From NCBI GenBank assembly GCA_946187025.1, contig CAMHPM010000004.1:1-18190 (forward strand): a DNA stretch of 18,190 bases, in the 5' to 3' direction. A program made the position numbers and the translations under genes. A model generated the notes under the pieces. The model had not been told where the DNA came from, searched no databases, and worked only from the letters and a program-made list of their open reading frames with translations. Numbering within the stretch: the first letter of the stretch is position 1; every line of letters starts with the position of its first letter. This DNA comes from an uncultured Prevotellaceae bacterium. GTDB lineage: Bacteria; Bacteroidota; Bacteroidia; Bacteroidales; Bacteroidaceae. Positions 5,922-13,671 of the stretch are shown here, one piece after another.

Positions 5922-7076
5922 ATGAAACTCACGGTCGTCATAGTAAACTACAAGGTGGAACATTTCCTTGTGCAGTGTCTCCACTCGGTCAGCCGGTCGA
6001 TGCAAGGTATCGACGGCGAGGTCATCGTGGTTGACAATGCCAGCGGCGATGGCTCGATCGACTATGTGCGACGCATGTTTCCCGACTTCACATACATCGA
6101 AAACTCCGAGAACGTGGGCTTTGCACGTGCCAACAACATTGGCATACGTCGCGGAACCGGCGAATATGTCATGCTGCTCAATCCCGACACCTTCATCGGC
6201 GAACAGCTCATCCCCGACTGCATCCATCTGCTCGACTCCGACCCTTCGATAGGCGCAACCGGTGTGCGTATGCTCAACCAGGACGGAACCTTTGCCCTCG
6301 AGTCGCGTCGTGGCGTGCCGACACCGTTCACTGCATTCTGCAAGATGACCGGACTCAACTCGCTGTTTCCACACAGCCACACCTTCGGACGCTACTACAT
6401 GCGCTATCTCGACGAACACGAAGCCAATCCCGTGGAGGTCATATCCGGAGCCTGCATGTTCATCCGACGCTCTGTTCTCGACAAGTGCGGGCTGCTCGAC
6501 GAGGATTTCTTCATGTATGGCGAAGACATCGACCTCTCCTACCGCATGTTGCAGACAGAACACCGCAACTACTACCTGCCGACACTCATGTTGCACTACA
6601 AGGGCGAAAGCTCAAACAAAAACACCTACCACTACGTCTATATCTTCTACCAAGCCATGTACATCTTCTTCCGTAAGCACTACAGCCACTACAACTGGCT
6701 GCTCTCCGTGCCGATACGCATGGCAATATACCTGAAGGGAGCAAGCGAATACCTGTCGCGCAAGCTGTGGCAACTTGTGGGCAGCAAGCAGACGATGCTC
6801 GAATACATGCAGCAGAAACGCTACCTGCTGCGGGGCTCAAACCGTAATCTCGAGAAGATGGTGGACCTGTGCGAACGCCACGGACTCGTATATGACCAGG
6901 GCTCTGCATCATATCCTGCGGCCGATTATGTGGTCTTCGATACCGACTCGTTCAGCTATCACGACATACTCTGCGAGATGGAGCAATGGGGCACCGACGG
7001 CAACAAACGCCCGATGGTCGCCACATATTCGTCGCAGATGAACTGCATCATTACCGGATTGTACATATTTGAGTGA
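5922..7076 (+). CDS. Family 2 glycosyltransferase (rhamnosyltransferase-like)
   Basis: A 384-residue GT-A fold glycosyltransferase. It begins with the diagnostic strand MKLTVVIVNYKVEHFL, followed by VVDNASGDGS (37-45), the ENVGFARANNIGI segment (about 63-75), a DXD-like LNPD (86-89) and the acceptor-side GEDIDLSYR motif (200-208). A basic, aromatic helical segment follows. Relatives act on O-antigen or polysaccharide intermediates at the inner face of the membrane; the sugar and acceptor are not determined. The frame is open back to 5868, but that start overlaps the preceding gene and gives a non-family N-terminus, so the ATG at 5922 is chosen. It is the last gene of the recR transcript. The C-terminal 80 residues, including YVVFDTDSFSYHDIL, are outside the usual core. 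Confidence 0.88.
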   Translation: MKLTVVIVNYKVEHFLVQCLHSVSRSMQGIDGEVIVVDNASGDGSIDYVRRMFPDFTYIENSENVGFARANNIGIRRGTGEYVMLLNPDTFIGEQLIPDCIHLLDSDPSIGATGVRMLNQDGTFALESRRGVPTPFTAFCKMTGLNSLFPHSHTFGRYYMRYLDEHEANPVEVISGACMFIRRSVLDKCGLLDEDFFMYGEDIDLSYRMLQTEHRNYYLPTLMLHYKGESSNKNTYHYVYIFYQAMYIFFRKHYSHYNWLLSVPIRMAIYLKGASEYLSRKLWQLVGSKQTMLEYMQQKRYLLRGSNRNLEKMVDLCERHGLVYDQGSASYPAADYVVFDTDSFSYHDILCEMEQWGTDGNKRPMVATYSSQMNCIITGLYIFE

Positions 7077-7087
7077 CGATCCGGTAA
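7051..7087 (+). repeat. Inverted repeat spanning the glycosyltransferase stop codon
   Basis: TTACCGGAT (7051-7059) and ATCCGGTAA (7079-7087) are perfect 9-bp complements around a 19-base loop that contains the stop codon. There is no T-run, so it is not a classical terminator. It could stabilise the mRNA 3' end. Confidence 0.45.
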
Positions 7088-7117
7088 CCGTCATACACCG
7101 CATATTCCCTGTCGCTA

Positions 7118-7136
7118 AGCCGTAATATCGGTTTTT
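7118..7136 (+). terminator. Weak terminator after the recR-glycosyltransferase transcript
   Basis: A five-pair stem AGCCG/CGGTT with one G-T pair encloses TAATAT and runs into TTTTT (7132-7136), 42 bases past the glycosyltransferase stop. The stem is short, so the call is tentative. Confidence 0.35.
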
Positions 7137-7292
7137 AAGTGAAAATCCCGCGCCTTTTCCCTGTCATGACACACACTTCCGTTCACCCGCCTTTGCGCAC
7201 CAAAAAGGCCGAAAAACTGCGCGTGTTCGCAAACATGAATTGACCGAAGTCAATAAAACTGTGATAATCGTGTATTTTGTGCATAAAAATGA
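7137..7292. other. Intergenic stretch before the microprotein promoter
   Basis: Between the weak terminator and the next promoter I see no ORF or strong repeat. It begins a 955-base region without a long gene (7077-8032), which holds two promoters, two microprotein genes and a terminator. Confidence 0.4.
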
Positions 7293-7322
7293 TTGCCAAT
7301 CCGCAAAGTCGCCGTACCTTTG
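7293..7322 (+). promoter_or_regulatory. Canonical promoter of the microprotein operon
   Basis: The -33 TTG is at 7293-7295 and the -7 box TACCTTTG at 7315-7322, with a 19-base spacer, an exact fit to the Bacteroidota consensus. The expected start is near 7328, leaving a leader of about 130 nt that includes a perfect AAGGGG-AGAG-CCCCTT hairpin (7408-7423). Confidence 0.8.
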
Positions 7323-7457
7323 CAGCGTCAAAAGAAACAAACGACGATAAAGGCTAAGCGAGCCGACACAGAATACAACATAAGTTTTTAGGATTATTAA
7401 TTAGGAAAAGGGGAGAGCCCCTTAGATTACAAACACAAAAGGTAAAAAGATTGAACA

Positions 7458-7553
7458 ATGGAACAAGTAACAAAGATTCAGATGTTATGCACGCTTGCAT
7501 TCGTTGCAACGTTCATCGGTTTGTTCCTCTATGCATTTGCAATGGTGGACTGA
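7458..7553 (+). CDS. 31-residue single-helix membrane microprotein
   Basis: ATG to TGA encodes 31 residues. The first seven are polar, with Glu2 and Lys6. A continuous hydrophobic segment (about residues 8-29, rich in Leu, Phe, Ala and one Cys) follows, and the end is Val-Asp. This is the profile of a one-pass membrane microprotein. The start codon has an A-rich upstream context (GATTGAACA), typical for the phylum, and a canonical promoter lies 135 bases upstream. I do not recognise the family. Small subunits of respiratory or transport complexes such as CydX or KdpF have a similar size and shape, but no such complex is encoded nearby. A second microprotein gene follows on the same transcript. 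Confidence 0.6.
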   Translation: MEQVTKIQMLCTLAFVATFIGLFLYAFAMVD

Positions 7554-7578
7554 CCATTTGAGAATTAACCATCCCCAA

Positions 7579-7597
7579 CCCCTCCTCACAGGAGGGG
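7579..7597 (+). repeat. Perfect hairpin between the microprotein genes
   Basis: CCCCTCCT (7579-7586) pairs with AGGAGGGG (7590-7597) around a three-base loop. AACC and GGTT outside may extend it. No T-run follows, so it is more likely an mRNA-stabilising or processing hairpin than a terminator. Confidence 0.55.
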
Positions 7598-7635
7598 ACG
7601 GTTGCTAAGAATTGAACAAAAGACAGTAAAGAATG

Positions 7636-7672
7636 TTACTGGGGAAACAGGGAGAAGCGTCTCCTACAGTAA
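7636..7672 (+). promoter_or_regulatory. Leader hairpin of the second microprotein gene
   Basis: TTACTG (7636-7641) pairs with CAGTAA (7667-7672). Inside it GGAGA (7651-7655) pairs with TCTCC (7660-7664) around AGCG. A 14-codon ORF starting at ATG 7633 and ending at TAA 7675 runs through the hairpin and could be a leader peptide. It ends 22 bases before the next start codon. Confidence 0.35.
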
Positions 7673-7699
7673 AATAACCGGTAAAAAGATATTATAGTT

Positions 7700-7777
7700 A
7701 TGGAAACAATTGTTATGTTTACCGCAGGCATTATGGTACTTGCACTTATCTTGAGCCACATTTCAATGATGAAATAA
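7700..7777 (+). CDS. 25-residue single-helix membrane microprotein
   Basis: ATG to TAA encodes 25 residues: Met-Glu-Thr, then a hydrophobic segment of about 17 residues with Gly10 near its middle (Ile, Val, Leu, Met, Ala), then a short SHISMMK end with one Lys. It is a plausible one-pass membrane peptide. It lies 146 bases after the first microprotein gene on the same strand, with no promoter visible between them, and 47 bases before a good terminator. The pairing of two different tiny membrane peptides within one promoter-terminator unit supports that both are real. The family is unknown. Confidence 0.55.
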   Translation: METIVMFTAGIMVLALILSHISMMK

Positions 7778-7823
7778 CGGCCATCGTAATCGAAAAAACA
7801 ATTTAATTTAGACATTTGTATAT

Positions 7824-7860
7824 AAAAAGCGACGTTTTGCATTGCAGAACGCCGCTTTTT
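7824..7860 (+). terminator. Rho-independent terminator of the microprotein operon
   Basis: An AAAAGCGACGTT arm pairs with AACGCCGCTTTT (11 of 12 positions) around an 11-base loop and ends in five T residues at 7856-7860. It also carries A residues in front, so it could work in both directions. The -33 element of the next promoter lies inside its loop. Confidence 0.8.
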
Positions 7861-7871
7861 CTGTATATTTG
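7842..7871 (+). promoter_or_regulatory. Canonical promoter of the beta-barrel/GH2 operon
   Basis: The -33 TTG is at 7842-7844 and the -7 box TATATTTG at 7864-7871, with a 19-base spacer. Transcription should start near 7877, giving a leader of about 155 nt with a perfect ATCCTGT/ACAGGAT hairpin (7925-7931 with 7938-7944) and the AGCATCC repeats. The promoter physically overlaps the preceding terminator. Confidence 0.75.
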
Positions 7872-7962
7872 CAACCGAATACAAGGCCACATCCACTGCA
7901 TGTGCCCTGACTAATCTATTAAGCATCCTGTCTTGACACAGGATATCCCTGACTTAATCAAA

Positions 7963-8030
7963 AGCATCCAATCGTGGAATAGCATCCAACCGCTTAATAG
8001 CATCCAACCGTAACAAGAAGCATCCAACCG
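7963..8030 (+). repeat. Four 12-bp AGCATCCAACCG repeats in the 5' leader
   Basis: Copies start at 7963 (one base different, AATCG), 7981, 7999 and 8019, so the spacing is 18, 18 and 20 bases. A shorter AAGCATCC lies at 7921. The last copy ends two bases before the start codon of the beta-barrel gene, covering the ribosome docking zone. The first three are in register with an open frame that ends at TAA 8011, but that frame has no ATG. A regulatory role, as DNA or RNA binding site, is more likely. Confidence 0.7.
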
Positions 8031-8032
8031 CA

Positions 8033-10966
8033 ATGAAACAGGCATGTTGTATAATATTTATCGCTTTATGGTTTGCCATACCTCTACAGCTCCAGGCTCA
8101 GGATGATGAGCCCCGACTACTTTGTGGTAAAATTGCTGATGCAGTCACTGGAGACTATGTGAGTGCATCGGTCGATTTGCTCGATGCCGACAGTACCGTC
8201 GTGTCACGAGCATCTTTGTCGATTACAGGTGACATAAGAACAACGATAATATATACTGTCAAAGTGCCGCATCAAGGTAAATACATACTTCGATGCAAGG
8301 CCGAAAATGCAATTTACAACGTTTGGTACAAAGACCTCGACATAACATTCGGCAAGCGCGAGTACCAACTGCCCGATGTGGATATCAAAATGCGTCGCAG
8401 GCTTTTCACTACCGATGTCCTGCTCGATTCGGTCTTTGTCACAGCCACAAAGGTGAAGTTCTATTTCGACAAAGATACACTCATCTACGACGCCACGGCA
8501 TTCGAGTTACGCGAGAGTGCTGTCCTTGAGGACCTCATAAGGCAGATGCCGGGGGTGGAGTTGCATGAAGACGGCCAGATAATGGTCAATGGACGCTCTG
8601 TAGATGCATTGTTGCTCAATGGCAAGGACTTCTTCAACGAAGACCGTACAACCATACTCAACAACTTGCCTCACTACATGATAAAAAAAGTGAAGGTTTA
8701 CGACAAGACACCCGATTCCAAATCGAAGATAGCACGCGAGCGGACATACAATGGCTATGTGATGGATGTGCGGCTGAAGAAACAGTACGAATCGACATGG
8801 GTCGGAAACCTCGCATTGGGATATGGTACTGACTTCCACTATTCTGCCAAGCTGTTCCTGATGCGTTTTAACAAAAACTACCGAGTGGATGGTAGCCTGC
8901 TGGCCGACGATGTGAGCGACCCGAACGACCCCGCAAGCGGAAGTGATTATTCTATGCCAAATTTAAGCAGCGATCCTTTTGAATTGGAAAGAGCTTGTAT
9001 AAACTACAACTACGACCATCCCAATGGTGTAGTGGCGCTCAACGGATATACTCAGATTGCTTACACTTTATTAGACAGAAACGGAAGATCCAAATCGCAA
9101 ACATACTATGCCAGCGACAATGTATTCTCACTTGGTACAGGAAAAAATAAAATGTACGATTTTGGCATATCGACACACCATACATGGGACCTTTTCACAC
9201 TCTCGCCATGGCGCATCAAGATAGAACCCGATGTTTTTTACCGTCGGCTGATTTATCATATCAGAAGTTTTGACGTGAGTTTTAACAACGATGTAGCCGA
9301 CAGCCTGGGTGCGGCATGGCTCGACACTTTATACAATGCAAGCTCCTATAGGTTGGCACAGCTCAATGCTGTCAATCGCGAGGTAAGCAGATCAAAATCG
9401 TGCTCTGAAGAATTGAGAGCCTCGCTCCAATTGTCGAAAAGCATTAAGATTCCACACTCCAACGATGCCATATTGCTCAAGCTGTATCTTAGTCATCGCA
9501 ATTCGGATTATAAAGGATTTTCACGGCAAGGTATAGAATATATATCCGCATCACAGATTCCCGATGACTATAGAAACAGATACAACGATAAGAATTCGAC
9601 GGAGCAGTCGGTGCAGTTCACTTCTTCGTATGACTATAAACTCAATTCACATTTGACAATCACCCCGTCTTATTCGCTACAATACAATCACAACAAGTCC
9701 GACAACGACCACTTCCTTCTAAATCTTTTGGGTGAAGAATGGGCAAACGATACAGCCCCGTTGGGTGCCCTTCCGTCGGAAGAACTGCTGTTCAAAACCA
9801 TCGATGCATTCAACAGCAATCACTCATATACCACTGATTGGTTGCACAATGCAACATTTAACTTAAAATATGGCGTCAAAAAAAAGGTTCAAGAGTCAAG
9901 CTCCGAGAGAGAGTGGATAGGACTGGATCTGAGCCTGCCTCTGATATTACAACACAATAATCTTGGCTACAACAGTGTGCAGACCGATACCGCAACACAT
10001 CGTAGTCTCACGATGTTTAATCCGTCATTGACTCTCAGACTTACCTGTATGAGTAAAGCCGGCGCATCGGTGTCGTTCAGTTTCAAGCAAAGTCACACTC
10101 CTGTGGCCATGACTCGCTTGCTTAATATCACAAACACATCGAATCCTCTGTATATATCACGGAGTAACCCCGAACTCGCGCAGCTCTCGTCGTCGGAAAA
10201 CTACCGCTTGACGTTTGATTCCAATGGTATGAAACACTTTAGGAGAGTGACCCTTTCGGCATCATATACCAATAGTCATAAATACGTTGTTACAGAGTCG
10301 GTGTATGACAGAACGACTGGTGTGACCACTGCCCGGCCTGTCAATATCGACGGAAACTGGTCGGCAAACGCATCTTTGAGAAAAAGTATTTTAATCGGTT
10401 CCAATGGTTTTGGACTCAACATAAACCCCGAGTTTTCCTATACCTATAACAAAACCATTGGCTTATACAATTTAAATCCTACGTCAGAACCTCAGATCAG
10501 TGAAATACACAATAATAATTTCACTTTTAGCATTTCAACCTCATATAGCTGGTATAAAAATGGTGAGAGGGTTTTCATCAGTTTATATCCAAGAGTTATC
10601 CACCGTCGCTCTACGAGTTCACGACCCGGATTCGAAGCCGTATCAGCGACCGACGTAAATTGCAGCATACGTGCAAATTGTGAATTCGCCCACAATTGGG
10701 CTGTCTATTGGTCTTCAATGCTGGAATCCCACTTCGGATATCGATATTCCGACATGAACAAAACGCTCCTTCAGGCTTGTATCGAGGTCAGAAAAGACAT
10801 TATGCGTTCGTCGATATCGCTGATTGTAAACGATATTTTTCACTCCAACCGCAGTTCGTGGCTGTCAGTCTCATCATCCACTCGCACCGAACGATTTACA
10901 GATGTGCAGGGACAATTCTTCATGTTGAGGTGGCTATACCGCCTCTCGCAAAAGAAAGAGAAATGA
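8033..10966 (+). CDS. Outer membrane beta-barrel protein (TonB-receptor-like, OMP_b-brl_3 type)
   Basis: A 977-residue protein with a signal peptide (about 1-22, ending LQAQ). A carboxypeptidase-regulatory-like beta domain follows (about 28-125; LLCGKIADAVTGDYVSASV). A plug-like domain comes next (about 133-240), with SVFVTATKV, LEDLIRQMPGVELHEDGQI and VNGRSVDALLLNGKDFF. The rest (about 250-977) is a long run of alternating aromatic/polar strands typical of a 22-strand-class barrel. No SusD gene follows, so it is not an ordinary SusC/SusD pair. It probably imports or exports a ligand across the outer membrane; the ligand is unknown. It has its own promoter, repeats abut its start, and it is probably co-transcribed with the GH2 gene 101 bases downstream. 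Confidence 0.85.
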   Translation: MKQACCIIFIALWFAIPLQLQAQDDEPRLLCGKIADAVTGDYVSASVDLLDADSTVVSRASLSITGDIRTTIIYTVKVPHQGKYILRCKAENAIYNVWYKDLDITFGKREYQLPDVDIKMRRRLFTTDVLLDSVFVTATKVKFYFDKDTLIYDATAFELRESAVLEDLIRQMPGVELHEDGQIMVNGRSVDALLLNGKDFFNEDRTTILNNLPHYMIKKVKVYDKTPDSKSKIARERTYNGYVMDVRLKKQYESTWVGNLALGYGTDFHYSAKLFLMRFNKNYRVDGSLLADDVSDPNDPASGSDYSMPNLSSDPFELERACINYNYDHPNGVVALNGYTQIAYTLLDRNGRSKSQTYYASDNVFSLGTGKNKMYDFGISTHHTWDLFTLSPWRIKIEPDVFYRRLIYHIRSFDVSFNNDVADSLGAAWLDTLYNASSYRLAQLNAVNREVSRSKSCSEELRASLQLSKSIKIPHSNDAILLKLYLSHRNSDYKGFSRQGIEYISASQIPDDYRNRYNDKNSTEQSVQFTSSYDYKLNSHLTITPSYSLQYNHNKSDNDHFLLNLLGEEWANDTAPLGALPSEELLFKTIDAFNSNHSYTTDWLHNATFNLKYGVKKKVQESSSEREWIGLDLSLPLILQHNNLGYNSVQTDTATHRSLTMFNPSLTLRLTCMSKAGASVSFSFKQSHTPVAMTRLLNITNTSNPLYISRSNPELAQLSSSENYRLTFDSNGMKHFRRVTLSASYTNSHKYVVTESVYDRTTGVTTARPVNIDGNWSANASLRKSILIGSNGFGLNINPEFSYTYNKTIGLYNLNPTSEPQISEIHNNNFTFSISTSYSWYKNGERVFISLYPRVIHRRSTSSRPGFEAVSATDVNCSIRANCEFAHNWAVYWSSMLESHFGYRYSDMNKTLLQACIEVRKDIMRSSISLIVNDIFHSNRSSWLSVSSSTRTERFTDVQGQFFMLRWLYRLSQKKEK

Positions 10967-11008
10967 CAAGCATGAGCTTCCAGATGGTATCACGACAGAA
11001 TAAAACAT

Positions 11009-11048
11009 ATAAAACATGATGATTAAGCAAATAAAACATGATGATTAA
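11009..11048 (+). repeat. 18-bp direct duplication upstream of the GH2 gene
   Basis: The 18 bases at 11009-11026 (ATAAAACATGATGATTAA) recur exactly at 11031-11048, a 22-base offset. The second copy contains the upstream ATG at 11038 that would lengthen the GH2 protein by ten residues. It appears to be a recent tandem duplication in the intergenic spacer. Confidence 0.7.
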
Positions 11049-11067
11049 TCCGATAATACATAATGAT

Positions 11068-13602
11068 ATGAAACGACACACAATCATCGCTGCAGCACTG
11101 GCAATAAGCATCGGTGCTTGCGCACAAAACCTGAGACATGAAACATTGTTGGCAACGGGATGGAGGTTCACCCACACCGACGATGCCGACAATGCAAAAC
11201 CGACGTTCGACGATTCTTCATGGGAGCAGGTGAGAGTACCCCACGACTGGGCTATATCCGGTCCGTTCGACAACAATAACGACCGCCAGACGGTGGCCAT
11301 AGAGCAGAACGGAGAGCGCGAGGCAACCGAGAAAACCGGCCGCACAGGGGCTTTGCCTTGGACCGGAACTGGATGGTATCGCCTGAAATTCAGGGTAAAC
11401 GACCGGACAGAACGTGTCGTAATCAACTTCGACGGAGCTATGGCTGAGCCTGAGGTATATATCAACGGACAGAAGGCTGGCGAGTGGAAGTATGGCTACA
11501 ATGCGTTCAATATCGATGCAACAGAATATGTGAAGACCGATGGCACCGACAATGTGCTGGCAGTGCGCCTCCACAACCTGCCCGAAAGCAGCCGCTGGTA
11601 TCCTGGTGCAGGGCTTTACCGCCCGGTTACATTGATTGAGACTGGCCGCATTGCTGTCGATAGCTGGGGACTGAATTGTGTGACACAAGGCGTGGAAGGC
11701 ATCGATGCAGCAGGTAAAAAAGCTTCTTCTGCCGTGCTGAAGGCTGATGCCCAGGTGGTTGGAGCCGGAACCGGACACATGCTCACAGCCCAGTTCGACC
11801 TCATGGATGGCAAACGGGTCGTGGCCAACGCAACCGATGTGGTGCGTACAGATGGCAAGGCTTATGCCACCCTCGATGTGTCGCAGGCCAAGCTGTGGTC
11901 GCCCGAAAGTCCTTCGCTCTACAACCTGAGGGTCAGAATCTATGATGAGGTGCAGGGGCGACAGGTGTTGTGCGATGAGTTGACACGCCGCATCGGAATA
12001 CGCACCGTGAGCTATACCGCCGAGCATGGATTCCAACTCAACGGACAGACGCGCAAGTTCAAGGGCGTGTGCCTGCACCACGACCTCGGAATGATTGGTG
12101 CGGCGGTGAACAAGGCGGCGCTCGTGCGACAGGTGGAACTGCTGAAGGTCATGGGATGTGATGCCATACGTACGGCTCACAATATGCCGAGCCAGTTGCA
12201 GATGGATGTGTGCGACTCGCTTGGCATGATGGTTATGGCCGAGTCGTTCGACATGTGGCAATATCCTAAATGCCGAAATGGCTACAACCGGTTCTACAAC
12301 GACTGGTGGGAACGTGACCTCACCAATCTGGTCATGGCCAACCGCCTCCATCCGTCGAATGTGATGTGGTCGGTGGGCAACGAAATCCCGGAGCAAGGTG
12401 GCCGCGAGGGCACTCAGATGCTTGTCAGGATGCAAGACCTGATGCATCGTCTCGAATCGTCACGCCTCTGCACCAGCGGTATGGATCGATGGGATAATGT
12501 CATCACTTCGGGCTTTGCCGATGCCATCGACATTGTCGGACTCAACTATCGCACACATAAATATAAGGGTGCCTACGACCGCCTGCATCAGAAGTTCCTG
12601 CTCGGCAGCGAGACGGCATCGACCGTAAGCAGCCGCGGCGTATATCATTTCCCTGTGGTCAGGGCCGATGGCAAGCGGTACGACGACGGACAGTGTTCGT
12701 CATACGACCTCGAGGCTTGTTCGTGGAGCAATATTCCCGAAGACGACTGGGTGCTGCAAGACGATTTCGACTATGTGATAGGTGAGTTTGTGTGGACCGG
12801 TTTCGACTATCTGGGCGAACCGACACCCTACGATGACCGTATGAACGCGCGTTCAAGCTACTTCGGCATCTTCGACCTGGCAGGCTTGCCGAAAGACCGC
12901 TACTACCTGTATCGCAGCCGGTGGAATACCAAGGCGGAGACCATACATCTGCTGCCACACTGGACGTGGCCGGGACGCGAGGGCGAAGTCACACCTGTGT
13001 ATGTATATACTAATTATCCTACAGCCGAGCTGTTTGTCAATGGCAAGAGTCAGGGACGTATAAGCAAACGTCTCGATGTGCGTCAAAAGGCTGATGGCGG
13101 ACGCACCACGAAGATTGACGAGCCGCTCATCGACCGCTATCGCCTGCGTTGGAACGATGTGAAGTACGAACCGGGTGAAATACGGGTGGTGGTGTATGAT
13201 GTCGAGGGGGTGAAACGTGGCGAGGCAGTGCGCCGCACTGCAGGTGAGCCGCATCATATTGTCTTGGAGCCACAGACCCTCGACGAATACAGCCAGCGGC
13301 AGACTCTCCGCGCTGATGGCGACGACATGATGTTCTTCACAGTAAGCATCGTTGACCGCGACGGCAATCTTTGCCCTGAGGCCGATAACGAGGTGAGCAT
13401 CAGCGTAGAAGGTGCTGCTCAGTTCCGCGGTATCTGCAATGGCGATGCAACTTCGTTCGAGGTGTTCACACGTCCGAAGATGCATGTCTTCAAGGGCCAG
13501 CTTGCTCTTGGCATCCAGTCGAACGGACGTCGTGGGCAGGTCACAGTCAAGGCGACGTCGGCCGGACTTGCAGATGCCGTCGTTAAAACCAAGGCAAAAT
13601 GA
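11068..13602 (+). CDS. Glycoside hydrolase family 2 (beta-galactosidase-like), secreted
   Basis: An 844-residue enzyme. The ATG at 11068 is chosen because it starts directly with a signal sequence (MKRHTIIAAALAISIGACAQ); an ATG ten codons earlier adds a non-signal extension. Order: signal (1-19, cleavage before Gln or lipid on Cys18); jelly-roll sugar-binding domain (about 22-190); Ig-like domain (about 195-315); TIM barrel (about 320-610) with acid/base Glu439 in VGNEIPEQGG and probable nucleophile Glu515 in LLGSETAS; then DUF4982-like and Ig-like C-terminal domains (about 630-840). GH2 enzymes of this form cleave beta-galactosides, sometimes beta-glucuronides or mannosides; the substrate is not fixed by sequence. 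Downstream of the beta-barrel gene, it likely acts on a glycan in the periplasm or on the surface. Confidence 0.9.
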   Translation: MKRHTIIAAALAISIGACAQNLRHETLLATGWRFTHTDDADNAKPTFDDSSWEQVRVPHDWAISGPFDNNNDRQTVAIEQNGEREATEKTGRTGALPWTGTGWYRLKFRVNDRTERVVINFDGAMAEPEVYINGQKAGEWKYGYNAFNIDATEYVKTDGTDNVLAVRLHNLPESSRWYPGAGLYRPVTLIETGRIAVDSWGLNCVTQGVEGIDAAGKKASSAVLKADAQVVGAGTGHMLTAQFDLMDGKRVVANATDVVRTDGKAYATLDVSQAKLWSPESPSLYNLRVRIYDEVQGRQVLCDELTRRIGIRTVSYTAEHGFQLNGQTRKFKGVCLHHDLGMIGAAVNKAALVRQVELLKVMGCDAIRTAHNMPSQLQMDVCDSLGMMVMAESFDMWQYPKCRNGYNRFYNDWWERDLTNLVMANRLHPSNVMWSVGNEIPEQGGREGTQMLVRMQDLMHRLESSRLCTSGMDRWDNVITSGFADAIDIVGLNYRTHKYKGAYDRLHQKFLLGSETASTVSSRGVYHFPVVRADGKRYDDGQCSSYDLEACSWSNIPEDDWVLQDDFDYVIGEFVWTGFDYLGEPTPYDDRMNARSSYFGIFDLAGLPKDRYYLYRSRWNTKAETIHLLPHWTWPGREGEVTPVYVYTNYPTAELFVNGKSQGRISKRLDVRQKADGGRTTKIDEPLIDRYRLRWNDVKYEPGEIRVVVYDVEGVKRGEAVRRTAGEPHHIVLEPQTLDEYSQRQTLRADGDDMMFFTVSIVDRDGNLCPEADNEVSISVEGAAQFRGICNGDATSFEVFTRPKMHVFKGQLALGIQSNGRRGQVTVKATSAGLADAVVKTKAK

Positions 13603-13671
13603 AGCCATATCGACCCATCATGACATGCCGCCGGCCGAAGCAGTAATGACGCCACATCTGCCGGGCTTTCT

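Noticed and set aside
5913..6596. A 227-residue minus-strand open frame opposite the glycosyltransferase
   Set aside because: Antisense shadow of a well-supported gene.
7579..7597. The perfect hairpin between the microprotein genes as a terminator
   Set aside because: No T-run follows it, and a good terminator lies after the second gene.
7636..7926. A 96-residue minus-strand open frame across the microprotein region
   Set aside because: It crosses a plus-strand terminator and promoter, and its sequence includes the antisense of both; the plus-strand unit has complete signals.
11218..12447. A 409-residue minus-strand open frame opposite the GH2 gene
   Set aside because: His/Leu/Ala-rich antisense shadow; the GH2 active-site motifs are on the other strand.
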